NCBI RefSeq assembly: GCF_011684115.1
Contig: NZ_JAADJV010000001.1
Location: forward strand, 1,054,001-1,118,000
Direction: 5' to 3'
Length of the DNA: 64,000 nucleotides
Source: Rahnella aceris
GTDB lineage: Bacteria > Pseudomonadota > Gammaproteobacteria > Enterobacterales > Enterobacteriaceae
Below the pieces are notes generated by a model. The model had not been told where the DNA came from, searched no databases, and saw only the letters and a list, made by a program, of their open reading frames with translations. The first letter of the stretch is position 1. Each line of letters opens with the position of its first letter. The position numbers and the translations under genes were made by a program. This document shows positions 46,372 to 54,705 of the stretch, one piece after another.

Positions 46372-46955
46372 CAGAATTTACTCCTCGCACAGATGAAAAT
46401 ACTGACCGGGGCCAGCACCAGCATGACCGGCAGCATCGGGATCCGGAACACGGCAATTGCCATTACGCCGACGGCAACCAGCAAAAGTTGCAGCCATTTC
46501 CCCCGCAAAGGAGCAAGCATTTTGATGCCGGTCGAGAGCAGTAAACCGGCCGCCGCCGCCGCCATTCCGGCGAACAGATGTTCCACCAGCGGTTCATTCT
46601 GATAACGTGCATACACAAGGCCGAGCAGCACCACACAAATCGTCGGCGCGAGAATAAGCCCGAGTAGCGCCGATAATGCGCCGCGTAATCCGCGGAACTC
46701 CATCCCCAGCGCGACCGACAGGTTAATGATGTTGCCGCCGGGTAAAAACTGGCACAACCCGAGCAACTCGGTGAACTGAGCGGCGGTCAGCCAGTGGCGT
46801 TTATCCACCAGCATGTGTCGCGCCATCGGCAGCACGCCACCGAAACCGGTCAGGCCAAGGACGAAAAAGCCCATAAACAGTTGCCTGCAATCGGGTTGTG
46901 GCGCGGTATTTTCTTCTGTCTCAGGCATTAATTTTTCCTGCGTTTGCGCTGACAT
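46371..46955 (-). CDS. Short-chain chromate transporter subunit (partner)
   Basis: A 194-residue half-size CHR protein. It has the family motifs GLTGFGGVLPMARHMLVD and GLCQFLPGGNIINLSVALG and about six hydrophobic segments. ATG at 46955 is preferred because GGGAGAG precedes it; the frame extends further but the added part is Arg/His-rich and not homologous. It is divergent from a LysR gene and overlaps the second CHR gene by 1 bp. Confidence 0.88.
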   Translation of the reverse strand: MSAQTQEKLMPETEENTAPQPDCRQLFMGFFVLGLTGFGGVLPMARHMLVDKRHWLTAAQFTELLGLCQFLPGGNIINLSVALGMEFRGLRGALSALLGLILAPTICVVLLGLVYARYQNEPLVEHLFAGMAAAAAGLLLSTGIKMLAPLRGKWLQLLLVAVGVMAIAVFRIPMLPVMLVLAPVSIFICARSKF

Positions 46956-47078
46956 TTTCACACTCTCCCTCAAAAGTAATCCAAAGCCGCCAGAGGCGTA
47001 AATTCTGTTAAGGATCATGCGCGTGGATGTGCCATGATGTCTAATGCATTTATTGATGGCTAAAGATACCCTGAAGGT

Positions 47079-47996
47079 ATGGTTATGATTGAACTGAAAC
47101 GTCTGAATGCGTTTGTTACCGTGGTGGAAGCGGGCAGCATTACCCGCGCCGCAGAATTGCTGTTTATTCAACAGCCGCCGCTGACGCGCCTGTTACAGGG
47201 ACTGGAGCAGGAATTTGGCATCCCTTTATTACAACGCTTGCCGCGTGGGGTGATCCCGACCGAAGCGGGCGAAGTGTTATTGCAGGAAGCCCGTGCTGTG
47301 CTGGCGCGGGCCGCTCAGCTCAGCGCTGCCATGCACCGCGCCGCGCAGGGCGAACAGGGTCGGATTCGCATCGGTTTCACCAGTTCCGCCGCGCTGCATA
47401 CTTTTGTGCCCGCGCTGTTGCGCCGTTATCGGGAAATTTATCCGGCCGTCAGCACTCAGCTTGAGGAAAGTGGCAGTGGCGAATTGCTGGCCGCCGTGGT
47501 GGCGGGCGAGCTGGATGTCGCTTTTGTGCGCATGCGGGTCAAAGATATGCCGGAATTAGAGATGGAAAAGGTGCTGGAGGAACCGATGTGGGTGGCGGTT
47601 CCGGCCGGACACAAACTGGCGTCGCAACCAGCCAGTCAGCCACTCAGACTCGAAGATCTGAATAACGAGCCTTTTGTATTATACCGCCGTCGCGCCGGTC
47701 AGGGATTGTACGATGCCATACTGGCGGCGTATGTGCGTGCCGGTTTCAGTCCGCATATCGTGCAGGAAGCGCCACGTTTAACCTCTTGTCTGAGCCTGGT
47801 CGGCGCCGGACTGGGGATTTCTATTGTGCCGGAATCCATGACCCGGCTGGGCGGGGACGGGGTGATATTTTTGCCGCTGGACGCCGCGACACAACTCAGC
47901 GCACCGTTATATCTCGCGCGGCGCGAAGACAGCCATTCATCGGCTATAATCAATACGTTTTGCGATCTTGTAAAATCGCAACTGACGGCTCATTAA
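47079..47996 (+). CDS. LysR-family regulator
   Basis: A 305-residue regulator with the N-terminal winged helix-turn-helix (LNAFVTVVEAGSITRAAELL, then QQPPLTRLLQGLEQEFG) and a complete LysR substrate-binding domain (RIRIGFTSSAALHTFVPALL, LVGAGLGISIVPESMTRL). The start at 47079 or the ATG two codons later (MIELKRL) is uncertain. It is divergent from the chromate-transporter pair across 123 bp and is the probable regulator. It is convergent with the ArsR gene, overlapping it by 4 bp. Confidence 0.87.
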   Translation: MVMIELKRLNAFVTVVEAGSITRAAELLFIQQPPLTRLLQGLEQEFGIPLLQRLPRGVIPTEAGEVLLQEARAVLARAAQLSAAMHRAAQGEQGRIRIGFTSSAALHTFVPALLRRYREIYPAVSTQLEESGSGELLAAVVAGELDVAFVRMRVKDMPELEMEKVLEEPMWVAVPAGHKLASQPASQPLRLEDLNNEPFVLYRRRAGQGLYDAILAAYVRAGFSPHIVQEAPRLTSCLSLVGAGLGISIVPESMTRLGGDGVIFLPLDAATQLSAPLYLARREDSHSSAIINTFCDLVKSQLTAH

Positions 47997-48346
47997 AGGT
48001 GCTGCTCGGAAATGTGTTTCTGGGTGGATTCCAGTGTAATGCCGTCGGATTCGATGGCGCTGAGCAGGGAATCGAGCAGGCCGGGGAAGCGGGCATCCAG
48101 ATCTTCGCGGCGCAGCGAAAGCAAATTGGCACGACCGTCAGGGCGCTGCCAGATAACGCCGCTGTCACGCAATACGCGCCAGTGGTGCGTCAGCGTCGAT
48201 TTTGACAGGCCCTGTAATAAGGTTCCGCAAGGATGCTCGCCACCTTTTGCCAGGGTGCGCACCACGGCCAGACGTAACGGATTACCCAGCGCAGTCAGAA
48301 CATTTTCGAGGCGGATCTGCTCGCGCTCAGGATGGTTGGCTATCAT
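47993..48346 (-). CDS. ArsR-family winged-helix repressor
   Basis: A 117-residue regulator with an ArsR/SmtB core: VLTALGNPLRLAVVRTLAKG, then LLQGLSKSTLTHHWRVLRDS and VIWQRPDGRANLLSLR. Only one Cys (EHPCGTLL) is present, so a classical Cys metal site is unlikely. AAGGAACA precedes the ATG. It is divergent from the second EF-G gene, with a palindrome between them. It therefore probably represses that gene and itself. The signal it senses is unknown. Confidence 0.88.
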   Translation of the reverse strand: MIANHPEREQIRLENVLTALGNPLRLAVVRTLAKGGEHPCGTLLQGLSKSTLTHHWRVLRDSGVIWQRPDGRANLLSLRREDLDARFPGLLDSLLSAIESDGITLESTQKHISEQHL

Positions 48347-48456
48347 ATTGTTCCTTTACTTTAACGACGCTCATCGGCGGCCGCGCAATATAGCCTATCC
48401 CTTTGCTGCTGTACAACGCGACGGCCTCTGACCAATTTCATCGATAGAATAAATTT

Positions 48457-48480
48457 ATTGTACGAATATACACGTACAAT
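48457..48480. promoter_or_regulatory. Palindromic operator between arsR-like gene and EF-G paralogue
   Basis: ATTGTACG and CGTACAAT are perfect inverted arms separated by 8 bp (24 bp in all). A -10-like TATACT lies at 48486-48491, so a bound repressor would cover the -35 region. The placement suits autoregulation by the ArsR protein and control of the EF-G gene. Confidence 0.7.
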
Positions 48481-48583
48481 TGTAGTATACTCTCCGCATT
48501 AAGAAGTTTAGTACCCATTACTTTGTGACGGGATGTGAAAACCACTCTCCGCCAACTTAGCCATCAACCAGTAAGGACGTTAT

Positions 48584-50689
48584 ATGGCTCGCAAAACGCC
48601 AATCGAGCGCTACCGCAATATCGGTATCTCAGCACACATCGACGCAGGTAAAACCACCACCACCGAGCGTATTCTTTTCTATACCGGCATGAATCATAAG
48701 CTGGGAGAAGTGCATGACGGCGGTGCGACCACAGACTGGATGGCTCAGGAACAGGAACGCGGCATTACCATTACGTCAGCCGCCGTGACCTGTTTCTGGC
48801 GCGGGATGGATCACTCCTTCGATGAGCACCGCATTAACATTATCGACACCCCGGGGCACGTGGATTTCACCATTGAGGTAGAGCGTTCCATGCGCGTTCT
48901 CGACGGTGCGGTGATGGTGTACGACGCCGTGGGCGGCGTGCAGCCACAGTCTGAAACCGTCTGGCGTCAGGCCAATAAATACAAAGTGCCGCGTCTGGCG
49001 TTCGTCAACAAAATGGACCGTCAGGGCGCAGATTTCTTCCGTGTCCGCCAGATGATGGTGGACCGGCTGAAAGCCAATCCGGTGCCGATTGTCATTCCGA
49101 TCGGTAAAGAAGAGCATTTCACCGGCGTGGTGGATTTGCGCAAAATGCGCGCCATTTTATGGGATGACGCGACACAAGGTATGACCTTTACCTATGAAGC
49201 GATCCCGGCAGAATTGCAGGCTCTGGCAGAAGAATGGCGCGAGAAAATGGTGTCGGCAGCCGCTGAAGCTAATGACGCGCTGATGGATAAATATCTCGAA
49301 GAAGGCACGCTGACTGAGGATGAAATTACCGAAGGGCTGCGTCTGCGCACTATCGCCGGTGAAATCCAGCCGATGCTGTGCGGCAGTGCGTTCAAGAATA
49401 AAGGCGTGCAGCGTATGCTCGATGCCGTGATCGAACTGATGCCTTCTCCGCTGGATATTCCACCGGTGGCGGGCACAGACGAAGACGGTAACGACGTTTT
49501 CCGTCACTCTGATGACAACGAGAAGTTTTCGGCGCTGGCATTCAAACTGATGACTGACCCGTATGTCGGCCAGCTGACGTTTGTCCGTGTTTATTCCGGC
49601 GTGCTGAAAAAAGGCGACAGCGTGTATAACCCGGTGCGCGGCAAGAAGGAACGTATTGGCCGTATCGTGCAGATGCATGCCAATGACCGTATCGAGATTG
49701 ACGAAATTCGTGCTGGTGATATCGCCGCCTGTGTGGGGCTGAAAGATGTGACGACAGGTGAAACACTGTGTGATCCTTCGGACATCATTACGCTGGTGCG
49801 CATGGAGTTCCCGGATCCGGTGATTTCGCAGGCCATCGAGCCGAAGACTAAAGCCGATCAGGAGAAAATGGGCATCGCGCTGTCACGGCTGGCGTCAGAA
49901 GACCCGTCGTTCCGTATCCGCACCGATGAGGAATCCGGCCAGACGATCATTTCCGGTATGGGCGAATTGCATCTGGAAATCATCGTCGACCGTATGAAAC
50001 GGGAGTTCGGTGTGGAAGCCAACATCGGCAAACCGCAGGTAACGTACCGTGAAACGGTGCGCAAAACGGTGACTGATGTCGAAGGGAAATTTGTGCGTCA
50101 GTCCGGCGGTAAAGGTCAGTACGGCCACGTGGTCTTCACGCTCGAACCATTGCCGGCAGGCACAGGTTTTGAGTTTGTGGATGCGACCAAAGGTGGCGTG
50201 GTGCCGCGCGACTATATCCCTGCGGTTGAAAAAGGGGTCACGGAAGCGCTGAACAACGGCATTCTGGCCGGTTATCCGGTGGTCGATGTGAAAGTGACGC
50301 TGACCTTTGGTTCCTATCACGAGGTCGATTCCTCGGAAATGGCGTTCAAAATGGCGGCGATCTTTGGTTTCAAAGAAGCGGCGAAACGTGCCGATCCGGT
50401 GATTCTGGAACCGATGATGAAAGTGGAAGTGGAAACGCCGGAAGAGTATGCCGGTGGCGTGATGGGCGATTTATCGTCGCGTCGCGGTACGGTGCAGGGC
50501 ATGGAAGAAATCGCGGGCGGTGGCGGTAAAATTATCAAAGCCGAAGTGCCGCTGTCTGAAATGTTCGGTTATTCCACCGTTTTGCGGTCGATGTCGCAAG
50601 GCCGTGCAACCTACAGCATGGAGTTCAATCACTATGCCGAGGCACCGCGCAATGTGGCCGAAAACATTATTGCGTCGCGTGGTAAATAA
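48584..50689 (+). CDS. Elongation factor G paralogue, outside the str operon
   Basis: A 701-residue, full-length EF-G. All G-domain motifs are present: [30 protein letters not shown] and VNKMDR. Domains II-V follow, including [20 protein letters not shown] in domain III and [14 protein letters not shown] in domain IV. It is clearly an EF-G but differs at many sites from the usual enterobacterial FusA (for example [17 protein letters not shown]). The neighbours are ArsR and ccdAB rather than rpsG and tufA, so it is a second copy. A strong terminator follows. Possible roles include translation under stress, ribosome recycling, or tolerance to an EF-G inhibitor. That is inference. Confidence 0.92.
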   Translation: MARKTPIERYRNIGISAHIDAGKTTTTERILFYTGMNHKLGEVHDGGATTDWMAQEQERGITITSAAVTCFWRGMDHSFDEHRINIIDTPGHVDFTIEVERSMRVLDGAVMVYDAVGGVQPQSETVWRQANKYKVPRLAFVNKMDRQGADFFRVRQMMVDRLKANPVPIVIPIGKEEHFTGVVDLRKMRAILWDDATQGMTFTYEAIPAELQALAEEWREKMVSAAAEANDALMDKYLEEGTLTEDEITEGLRLRTIAGEIQPMLCGSAFKNKGVQRMLDAVIELMPSPLDIPPVAGTDEDGNDVFRHSDDNEKFSALAFKLMTDPYVGQLTFVRVYSGVLKKGDSVYNPVRGKKERIGRIVQMHANDRIEIDEIRAGDIAACVGLKDVTTGETLCDPSDIITLVRMEFPDPVISQAIEPKTKADQEKMGIALSRLASEDPSFRIRTDEESGQTIISGMGELHLEIIVDRMKREFGVEANIGKPQVTYRETVRKTVTDVEGKFVRQSGGKGQYGHVVFTLEPLPAGTGFEFVDATKGGVVPRDYIPAVEKGVTEALNNGILAGYPVVDVKVTLTFGSYHEVDSSEMAFKMAAIFGFKEAAKRADPVILEPMMKVEVETPEEYAGGVMGDLSSRRGTVQGMEEIAGGGGKIIKAEVPLSEMFGYSTVLRSMSQGRATYSMEFNHYAEAPRNVAENIIASRGK

Positions 50690-50718
50690 GCAAAACCGGC
50701 GTAATCTCCGTCAGAGAC

Positions 50719-50748
50719 AAAACGGTCCGCAAGGGCCGTTTTTTTTGG
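50719..50748 (+). terminator. Terminator after the EF-G paralogue
   Basis: AACGGTCC-GCAA-GGGCCGTT followed by eight T. A strong Rho-independent terminator 30 bp after the stop codon. Confidence 0.9.
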
Positions 50749-50829
50749 TCGTAGAAAAGGATTTAATAGTTTATGACTTCATTGTGTGACACTCTAATGC
50801 GCATCTAAGGTGTGTATGAAGAGGATGTT

Positions 50830-51066
50830 ATGTCATCAGTAGCCGGAAATAAAAAACGAACGAATGTCACGCTGAGTGCCGATTTACTAGAACAGGCCAA
50901 AGTGTTCGGCATTAATCTTTCAGCAACTTTCGATAAAGCGTTAGGAGAAGCGGTGAAAGAGAAGCAAAGGAAACTTTTCTTAGAGGAAAATCAGCAAGCA
51001 ATGGATTCCTGCAACGCCTTCACTGAAAAGGCAGGACTCTTCTCTCAAGGTCGTGGAGTGTTGTAA
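50830..51066 (+). CDS. ccdA: CcdA-type antitoxin
   Basis: A 78-residue protein: an N-terminal ribbon-helix-helix DNA-binding part (KKRTNVTLSADLLEQAKVFG, then INLSATFDKAL) and a C-terminal arm that neutralises CcdB (DSCNAFTEKAGLFSQGRGVL). AGAGG precedes the ATG at 50830; a GTG 18 bp earlier is in frame but has no ribosome binding site. It overlaps ccdB by 1 bp (TAATG). The pair should autoregulate by conditional cooperativity. Confidence 0.88.
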   Translation: MSSVAGNKKRTNVTLSADLLEQAKVFGINLSATFDKALGEAVKEKQRKLFLEENQQAMDSCNAFTEKAGLFSQGRGVL

Positions 51067-51377
51067 TGGCGCAATTTGATGTGTACGAAAATCAGGGAGA
51101 AGGTAAAAATCTTTATCCCTATTTTATGGATATTCAGAATCCCTTATTTGAAAGACTCAATGAGCGGATCGTGGTGCCGCTAACTGCACTTAGCAACCTG
51201 AAACCCATCAGGCATCTTCATCCCCTTATCAGGATCCAAAATCATCAATACGTGCTGATGACTAATCTCCTGACCAGCGTGAGTGCGACGCAGCTACGCC
51301 ATGAACCTGTGTTAAATGCGGATATTCATCGTGCTGATGTTGTTGCAGCACTGGACTTACTGGTGATGGGAATTTAA
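51066..51377 (+). CDS. ccdB: CcdB-type DNA gyrase poison
   Basis: A 103-residue CcdB-fold toxin. It has the family pattern AQFDVYENQGEGKNLYPYFM, then NERIVVPLTALSNL and LHPLIRIQNHQYVLMTNLLT. The C-terminal gyrase-binding end is LLVMGI. The F-plasmid CcdB ends WGI, and the Vibrio fischeri chromosomal toxin ends TGI and is still toxic, so activity is plausible. It is cotranscribed with ccdA on the chromosome. Confidence 0.9.
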   Translation: MAQFDVYENQGEGKNLYPYFMDIQNPLFERLNERIVVPLTALSNLKPIRHLHPLIRIQNHQYVLMTNLLTSVSATQLRHEPVLNADIHRADVVAALDLLVMGI

Positions 51378-51412
51378 GGCGCAGAATTCTGCGCCTTATT
51401 TTACGCGGTTAT

Positions 51413-52012
51413 TTAGCTGACCAGTTTACTGACGATGGTCGCCACATGTTTGCCCTGATGTACGGCAATCCGTAGTTCTTCTGCGCTCGGCTGGCGCGAG
51501 CCGTCGCCACCGGCGATGGTGGTGGCACCATAAGGTGTACCGCCGCGAACCTGAGAAATATCGAACAGTTCAGGTGTGGTGTAACCGATTGGAACGATAA
51601 TCATGCCGTGGTGGGCGAGGGTGGTCCAGGTTGACGTAATGGTCATTTCCTGACCGCCGCCGGTGCCGGTTGAGCTGAATACACTGGCGACTTTGCCTGC
51701 CAGTGCGCCTTTGGCCCACAGGCCGCCGGTCTGATCAAGGAAAGTGCGCATCTGGCCAGTCATGTTACCGAATCGGGTCGGTGTGCCGAAGATGATGGCA
51801 TCGTAATCGCCGAGTTCTGCGGGGGAAGCGACTTCTGCCGTCTGACCGGTTTTACCACCGGCAGCCTTAAAGGCTTCTTCCGGCATGGTTTCAGGGACGC
51901 GTTTTATTGTGACTTCAACCCCGGGTACGCTGCGTGCGCCTTCTGCAACACTTTGCGCCATCGTTTCAATATGACCATACATGGAATGATAGAGAACCAG
52001 TACTTTTGCCAT
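51413..52012 (-). CDS. wrbA: NAD(P)H:quinone oxidoreductase (flavodoxin-like)
   Basis: A 199-residue FMN-dependent tetrameric quinone reductase. It begins [20 protein letters not shown] (the FMN phosphate loop), then [20 protein letters not shown] and [17 protein letters not shown] precedes ATG at 52012. A GTG at 52102 is also in frame with its own AGGAG 5 bases away, which would add 30 residues ([17 protein letters not shown]...). The 5' end and upstream region are duplicated 2.7 kb away. Confidence 0.93.
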   Translation of the reverse strand: MAKVLVLYHSMYGHIETMAQSVAEGARSVPGVEVTIKRVPETMPEEAFKAAGGKTGQTAEVASPAELGDYDAIIFGTPTRFGNMTGQMRTFLDQTGGLWAKGALAGKVASVFSSTGTGGGQEMTITSTWTTLAHHGMIIVPIGYTTPELFDISQVRGGTPYGATTIAGGDGSRQPSAEELRIAVHQGKHVATIVSKLVS

Positions 52013-52217
52013 CTTTAACTCCTGTTGAGGTGATGTTTTTACCGTATCCTGCCCGGTTTTGGAGCCGGTAATACGGGCGAAAAATTCGCTTAAAAATCCC
52101 ACGTTTACTCCTGCGCCTGTAAGGCGTTAGTCATGCGCAAGAGAGTCCATCGTCCGCGCATAAGGCGTGAGTTACAAACGCAAATTTTTGAACAGACTCA
52201 TCAATTAATTAGGGCAA
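51963..52217. repeat. 255-bp direct repeat, copy A (intact wrbA side)
   Basis: Covers wrbA codons 1-17 and about 205 bp upstream. It is identical to 54656-54910 except for two bases (CGCAAG versus AGCATG near 52136). The repeats flank a 2.4-kb segment with an integrase remnant at this edge, the layout expected of left and right ends of an integrated element. Confidence 0.92.
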
Positions 52218-52228
52218 TTAAGCTTATT

Positions 52229-52645
52229 TTATACAGCCCCTTTTACTCCATGGGGCATGCATGGGACATAACTGCTTAGCTTCTGGTTTAGCATCGTCAC
52301 CTGATCAGCGCTGCTTTCCGGCATCCAACTGCCATAAACGTTAAACACCATCTGGGCGCTCGAATGTCCCATCTGTGATGCGATGAATGACGGATTTGCA
52401 CCCGCAGAAAGCGACCAGCACGCATAGGTGTGACGAGACTGATAGGCCTTGCGATATTTTAAACCTGCGCGTTTCAGTGCCGTTTCCCAGATTGCGCTGA
52501 GGGAACCCACTGCATAATGATAGCCGGAGTTTTCATTGTGGCGCATTACTCTTGGGCTGAAAACGAAAGTACAGGCATGGGATACTGAACGGCCATATTC
52601 CCGCAATTGAACATCTATTCGATGCTGCTTTGTCCCCCTGGTTAA
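52229..52645 (-). pseudogene. Tyrosine recombinase (integrase) C-terminal remnant
   Basis: The frame holds the end of a phage-type integrase: RKAYQSRHTYACWSLSAGAN with the R-H motif, then SQMGHSSAQMVFNVYGSWM with the late His and the nucleophile Tyr. It ends normally at VPCMPHGVKGAV. The N-terminal domains and the first catalytic Arg are missing. Coding resumes upstream without a start codon at LTRGTKQHRIDVQLREY. It is adjacent to the 255-bp repeat, where an integrase normally sits. It cannot be active alone. Confidence 0.85.
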
Positions 52646-52736
52646 TCGTGCCTGACTTCAACCTGGTTAGCGCGATCAATAAATCTTCTGTTACCCAGTC
52701 ATTAGGCTCTAACTGAATGATGTTGTGTGTGCTCAT
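52644..52736 (-). pseudogene. Excisionase (DUF1233-type) N-terminal remnant
   Basis: MSTHNIIQLEPNDWVTEDLL followed by IALTRLKSGTI matches the first 31 residues of phage excisionases of the DUF1233 type (pattern IQLxPNxWVTExxLIAxTxL). The rest is lost, and the sequence runs straight into the integrase remnant in another frame. A single deletion joined the front of xis to the back of int. Confidence 0.72.
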
Positions 52737-52751
52737 TTCAAACAGCTCCAA

Positions 52752-53069
52752 TGATCTTTATGAAGATGACCGGCCAGCAGAATAGGGCTGAAGGTAAAAA
52801 AACGGAAGCGGGCGAAGAAATGCTTGCCGCTCCGAAATACATCAAAGAGCAATGGGTTCTATCCGGCATCCCTCGATCAGCCTGAAATAGAAACGCTTAT
52901 TGTGGGGGGGATCTTGAAGGAGAGGCGACGATAATTTTCGGCGTCGTTACGCATATCATCAATGATGCGACGACCGATGAGTTTGATGATATTCCGTGTA
53001 TTTGATTTAATTGCCTGCTGAAGACGCAGGGTTTATTCTAAAACCCTTCAAATCAAAAGGATATTGAGA
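52752..53069. other. 318-bp stretch with decayed coding sequence
   Basis: No intact gene. The last 32 codons before a TGA at 53003 read DLEGEATIIFGVVTHIINDA and so on. The preceding frame (GFYPASLDQPEIETLIVGG) would join it if one G were removed from the 7-G run at 52904-52910. This looks like a gene end broken by a homopolymer frameshift. The family is not recognised. AAAAGG near 53056 is the ribosome binding site of the next gene. Confidence 0.4.
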
Positions 53070-53519
53070 ATGGATACAACTGAAACGCTAAACGGAACAT
53101 ACTTCTATCACGGTCATGCCAACGTAACGAAAGAAGAGCTGTTCTGGCTTATCTTCATCGAATCTTTCGCAGACCATAGTGGAATGGCTGTTGAAACTGC
53201 CGCAACCATTATTGCAGGTCAGCCAATTTTACCTAAGCGCAAGGTACTGGGGGCTAAAGGCAACAAAATCAGCATAGCGTCGAAGATGGCAAGACGCATT
53301 TTTAATAATGCAAGATTCCCTGACGGAATGCGTATTGAATCATTGGTACTGGGCGAGGTACGCCATACGAACAAAGTCGGTGCTGTCGTCGGCCGCGCAG
53401 TTCCTTATCTTGGTTACGCTCAGGCAGTAGTAATGGTTGCTCTTGTGGCAAGGGATACTCGTAAAAAATACAACCTCATTGCGTATCCTCAAGACCGTGT
53501 GGCGTGGACGTACTTCTGA
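53070..53519 (+). CDS. STM2901-family protein, candidate effector
   Basis: A 149-residue protein of the type annotated STM2901 family in Salmonella, found on phages and islands. It starts MDTTETLNGTYFYHGHANVT, has a middle part with ETAATIIAGQPILPKRKVLG and a hydrophobic stretch near residues 103-125 (AVVGRAVPYLGYAQAVVMVA). Its stop overlaps the start of the DUF1493 gene (TGATG), so the two are coupled. It is next to an Hcp gene. Neighbourhood suggests an effector with its immunity partner. This is inferred and the activity is unknown. Confidence 0.7.
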   Translation: MDTTETLNGTYFYHGHANVTKEELFWLIFIESFADHSGMAVETAATIIAGQPILPKRKVLGAKGNKISIASKMARRIFNNARFPDGMRIESLVLGEVRHTNKVGAVVGRAVPYLGYAQAVVMVALVARDTRKKYNLIAYPQDRVAWTYF

Positions 53520-53833
53520 TGGCAATTGATGAAAGTGAGATTCTTCAATACATCACTGAAAATTACAGTGAACGGAAGAAACCGGTCAGCAAAGACTGGA
53601 CTTTTAGAGAACATTTTTACTTTGTACCGGAAGAACTGGAAGAAATGCTTTTAGATTTATTCACACGGTATAACATCAAACACGACAACTTCAACATTGA
53701 TGATTATTTTCAACCCGAATTACCGTGGTGGTGGTTTAGGCTGCGGCGGGAGTACAAAGAAAAGTCGTACAAGACTCTTACTGTTGAAATGATTATTGAG
53801 TCTGCAAAGGCTGGTAAGTGGCTTTACGATTAA
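53519..53833 (+). CDS. DUF1493-family protein, candidate immunity protein
   Basis: A 104-residue acidic protein of the DUF1493 type (SKDWTFREHFYFVPEELEEM, then DDYFQPELPWWWFRLRREYK). DUF1493 proteins are small, lack a signal peptide and often follow STM2901-like genes. The tight coupling (1-bp overlap) and acidic character fit an immunity protein. A terminator follows immediately. Confidence 0.72.
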   Translation: MAIDESEILQYITENYSERKKPVSKDWTFREHFYFVPEELEEMLLDLFTRYNIKHDNFNIDDYFQPELPWWWFRLRREYKEKSYKTLTVEMIIESAKAGKWLYD

Positions 53834-53858
53834 GGGGCATAGCGCCCCTTTTTTCACA
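53831..53858. terminator. Terminator between DUF1493 and hcp genes
   Basis: AAGGGGC-ATA-GCGCCCCTTTTTT hairpin with T-run, directly after the DUF1493 stop; the hcp gene ends on the other side. Confidence 0.85.
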
Positions 53859-54341
53859 TTAAGCCGTCTGGCGGTCGTTCCAGGAGTCGGCAAAAATAAT
53901 GTTGCCGTCGTTATGCTTCCACGTAATTTTCTCGTAGCGTAACTCTACTGTTTCAAGATGGTTGTCCTGAGTATTATCACCAGTTGCCATAGCTGGAGAG
54001 ATGGACACTATCCGAACTTTTTCGAGCAACATGTTGAAATACTCAACTTCCTGGCCTGCGTCGTTAATCCGGTACCATTTAATCTCGGCAGATTCGAGAC
54101 TCTGGCCTGTTGCCACCGCTTTATAAATATAAGGGCTTGAACAGTCGAAGTCCTTCACGATCAGTAAAGGGGAGTGCATGCGGGTCCCCGTTACTTTACC
54201 CGTCGCGTTATCCGTAGGGATCATCAGGTTGTGATGGAATCCCTTAACCTCGATGCTGTATTCCCGACCGTTAACATCCACACCGCCTTTGATCAGCGCG
54301 CCGCCGTCATCCTTCAACCATAAATATGCTGGTATAGCCAT
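53859..54341 (-). CDS. Hcp-family type VI secretion tube protein
   Basis: A 160-residue Hcp1-family protein. It starts MAIPAYLWLKDDGGALIKGG, then REYSIEVKGFHHNLMIPTD, TGTRMHSPLLIVKDFDCSSP and a C-terminal VELRYEKITWKHNDGNIIFA. Hcp forms the hexameric tube of the type VI secretion system and carries small effectors in its lumen. No other T6SS structural gene is in the window, so this is an orphan Hcp. It is convergent with the STM2901/DUF1493 pair. The gene has lower GC than the flanking core genes. Confidence 0.9.
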   Translation of the reverse strand: MAIPAYLWLKDDGGALIKGGVDVNGREYSIEVKGFHHNLMIPTDNATGKVTGTRMHSPLLIVKDFDCSSPYIYKAVATGQSLESAEIKWYRINDAGQEVEYFNMLLEKVRIVSISPAMATGDNTQDNHLETVELRYEKITWKHNDGNIIFADSWNDRQTA

Positions 54342-54655
54342 TATTCAAATATCCATATAAAAAGGGTGGGCAATGTTAAAACAACCTGAACGGTATTTGC
54401 ACGGTTAATTTGACTTAAGTTCGCCCTGATGTGAGCGCAGTGATATGAAGAAAAAACTGGGAGCTGCTGCTGTGTAGTTTAAAAGGTATTCTGATTCTGT
54501 ATGAGCAGGGGGCGAGCAATGGGGCACCTGTGGGGCAAAAAAAATAGTCAAATATCGCATAAGTTTGTCGTTGGCGATTTTGGCTGATTCTAACCAACTG
54601 TTATTTAATGCGCTTTTGGGCGAACTTTACCGATTTTTATTATCATCCGATCACA
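54342..54655. other. 314-bp AT-rich gap, island right part
   Basis: No gene is supported. It must hold the hcp promoter (minus strand). The remainder shows only short, unconvincing open frames. Confidence 0.4.
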
Positions 54656-54705
54656 GTTTCAATATGACCATACATGGAATGATAGAGAACCAGTACTTTT
54701 GCCAT
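54643..54705 (-). pseudogene. Truncated wrbA 5' end (20 codons)
   Basis: Within repeat copy B, the wrbA start and first 17 codons are intact ([17 protein letters not shown]), then the frame leaves the repeat and stops after VIG. The ribosome binding site and the upstream GTG start are also preserved. It could be translated into a short peptide but is most simply a duplication scar. Confidence 0.85.
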
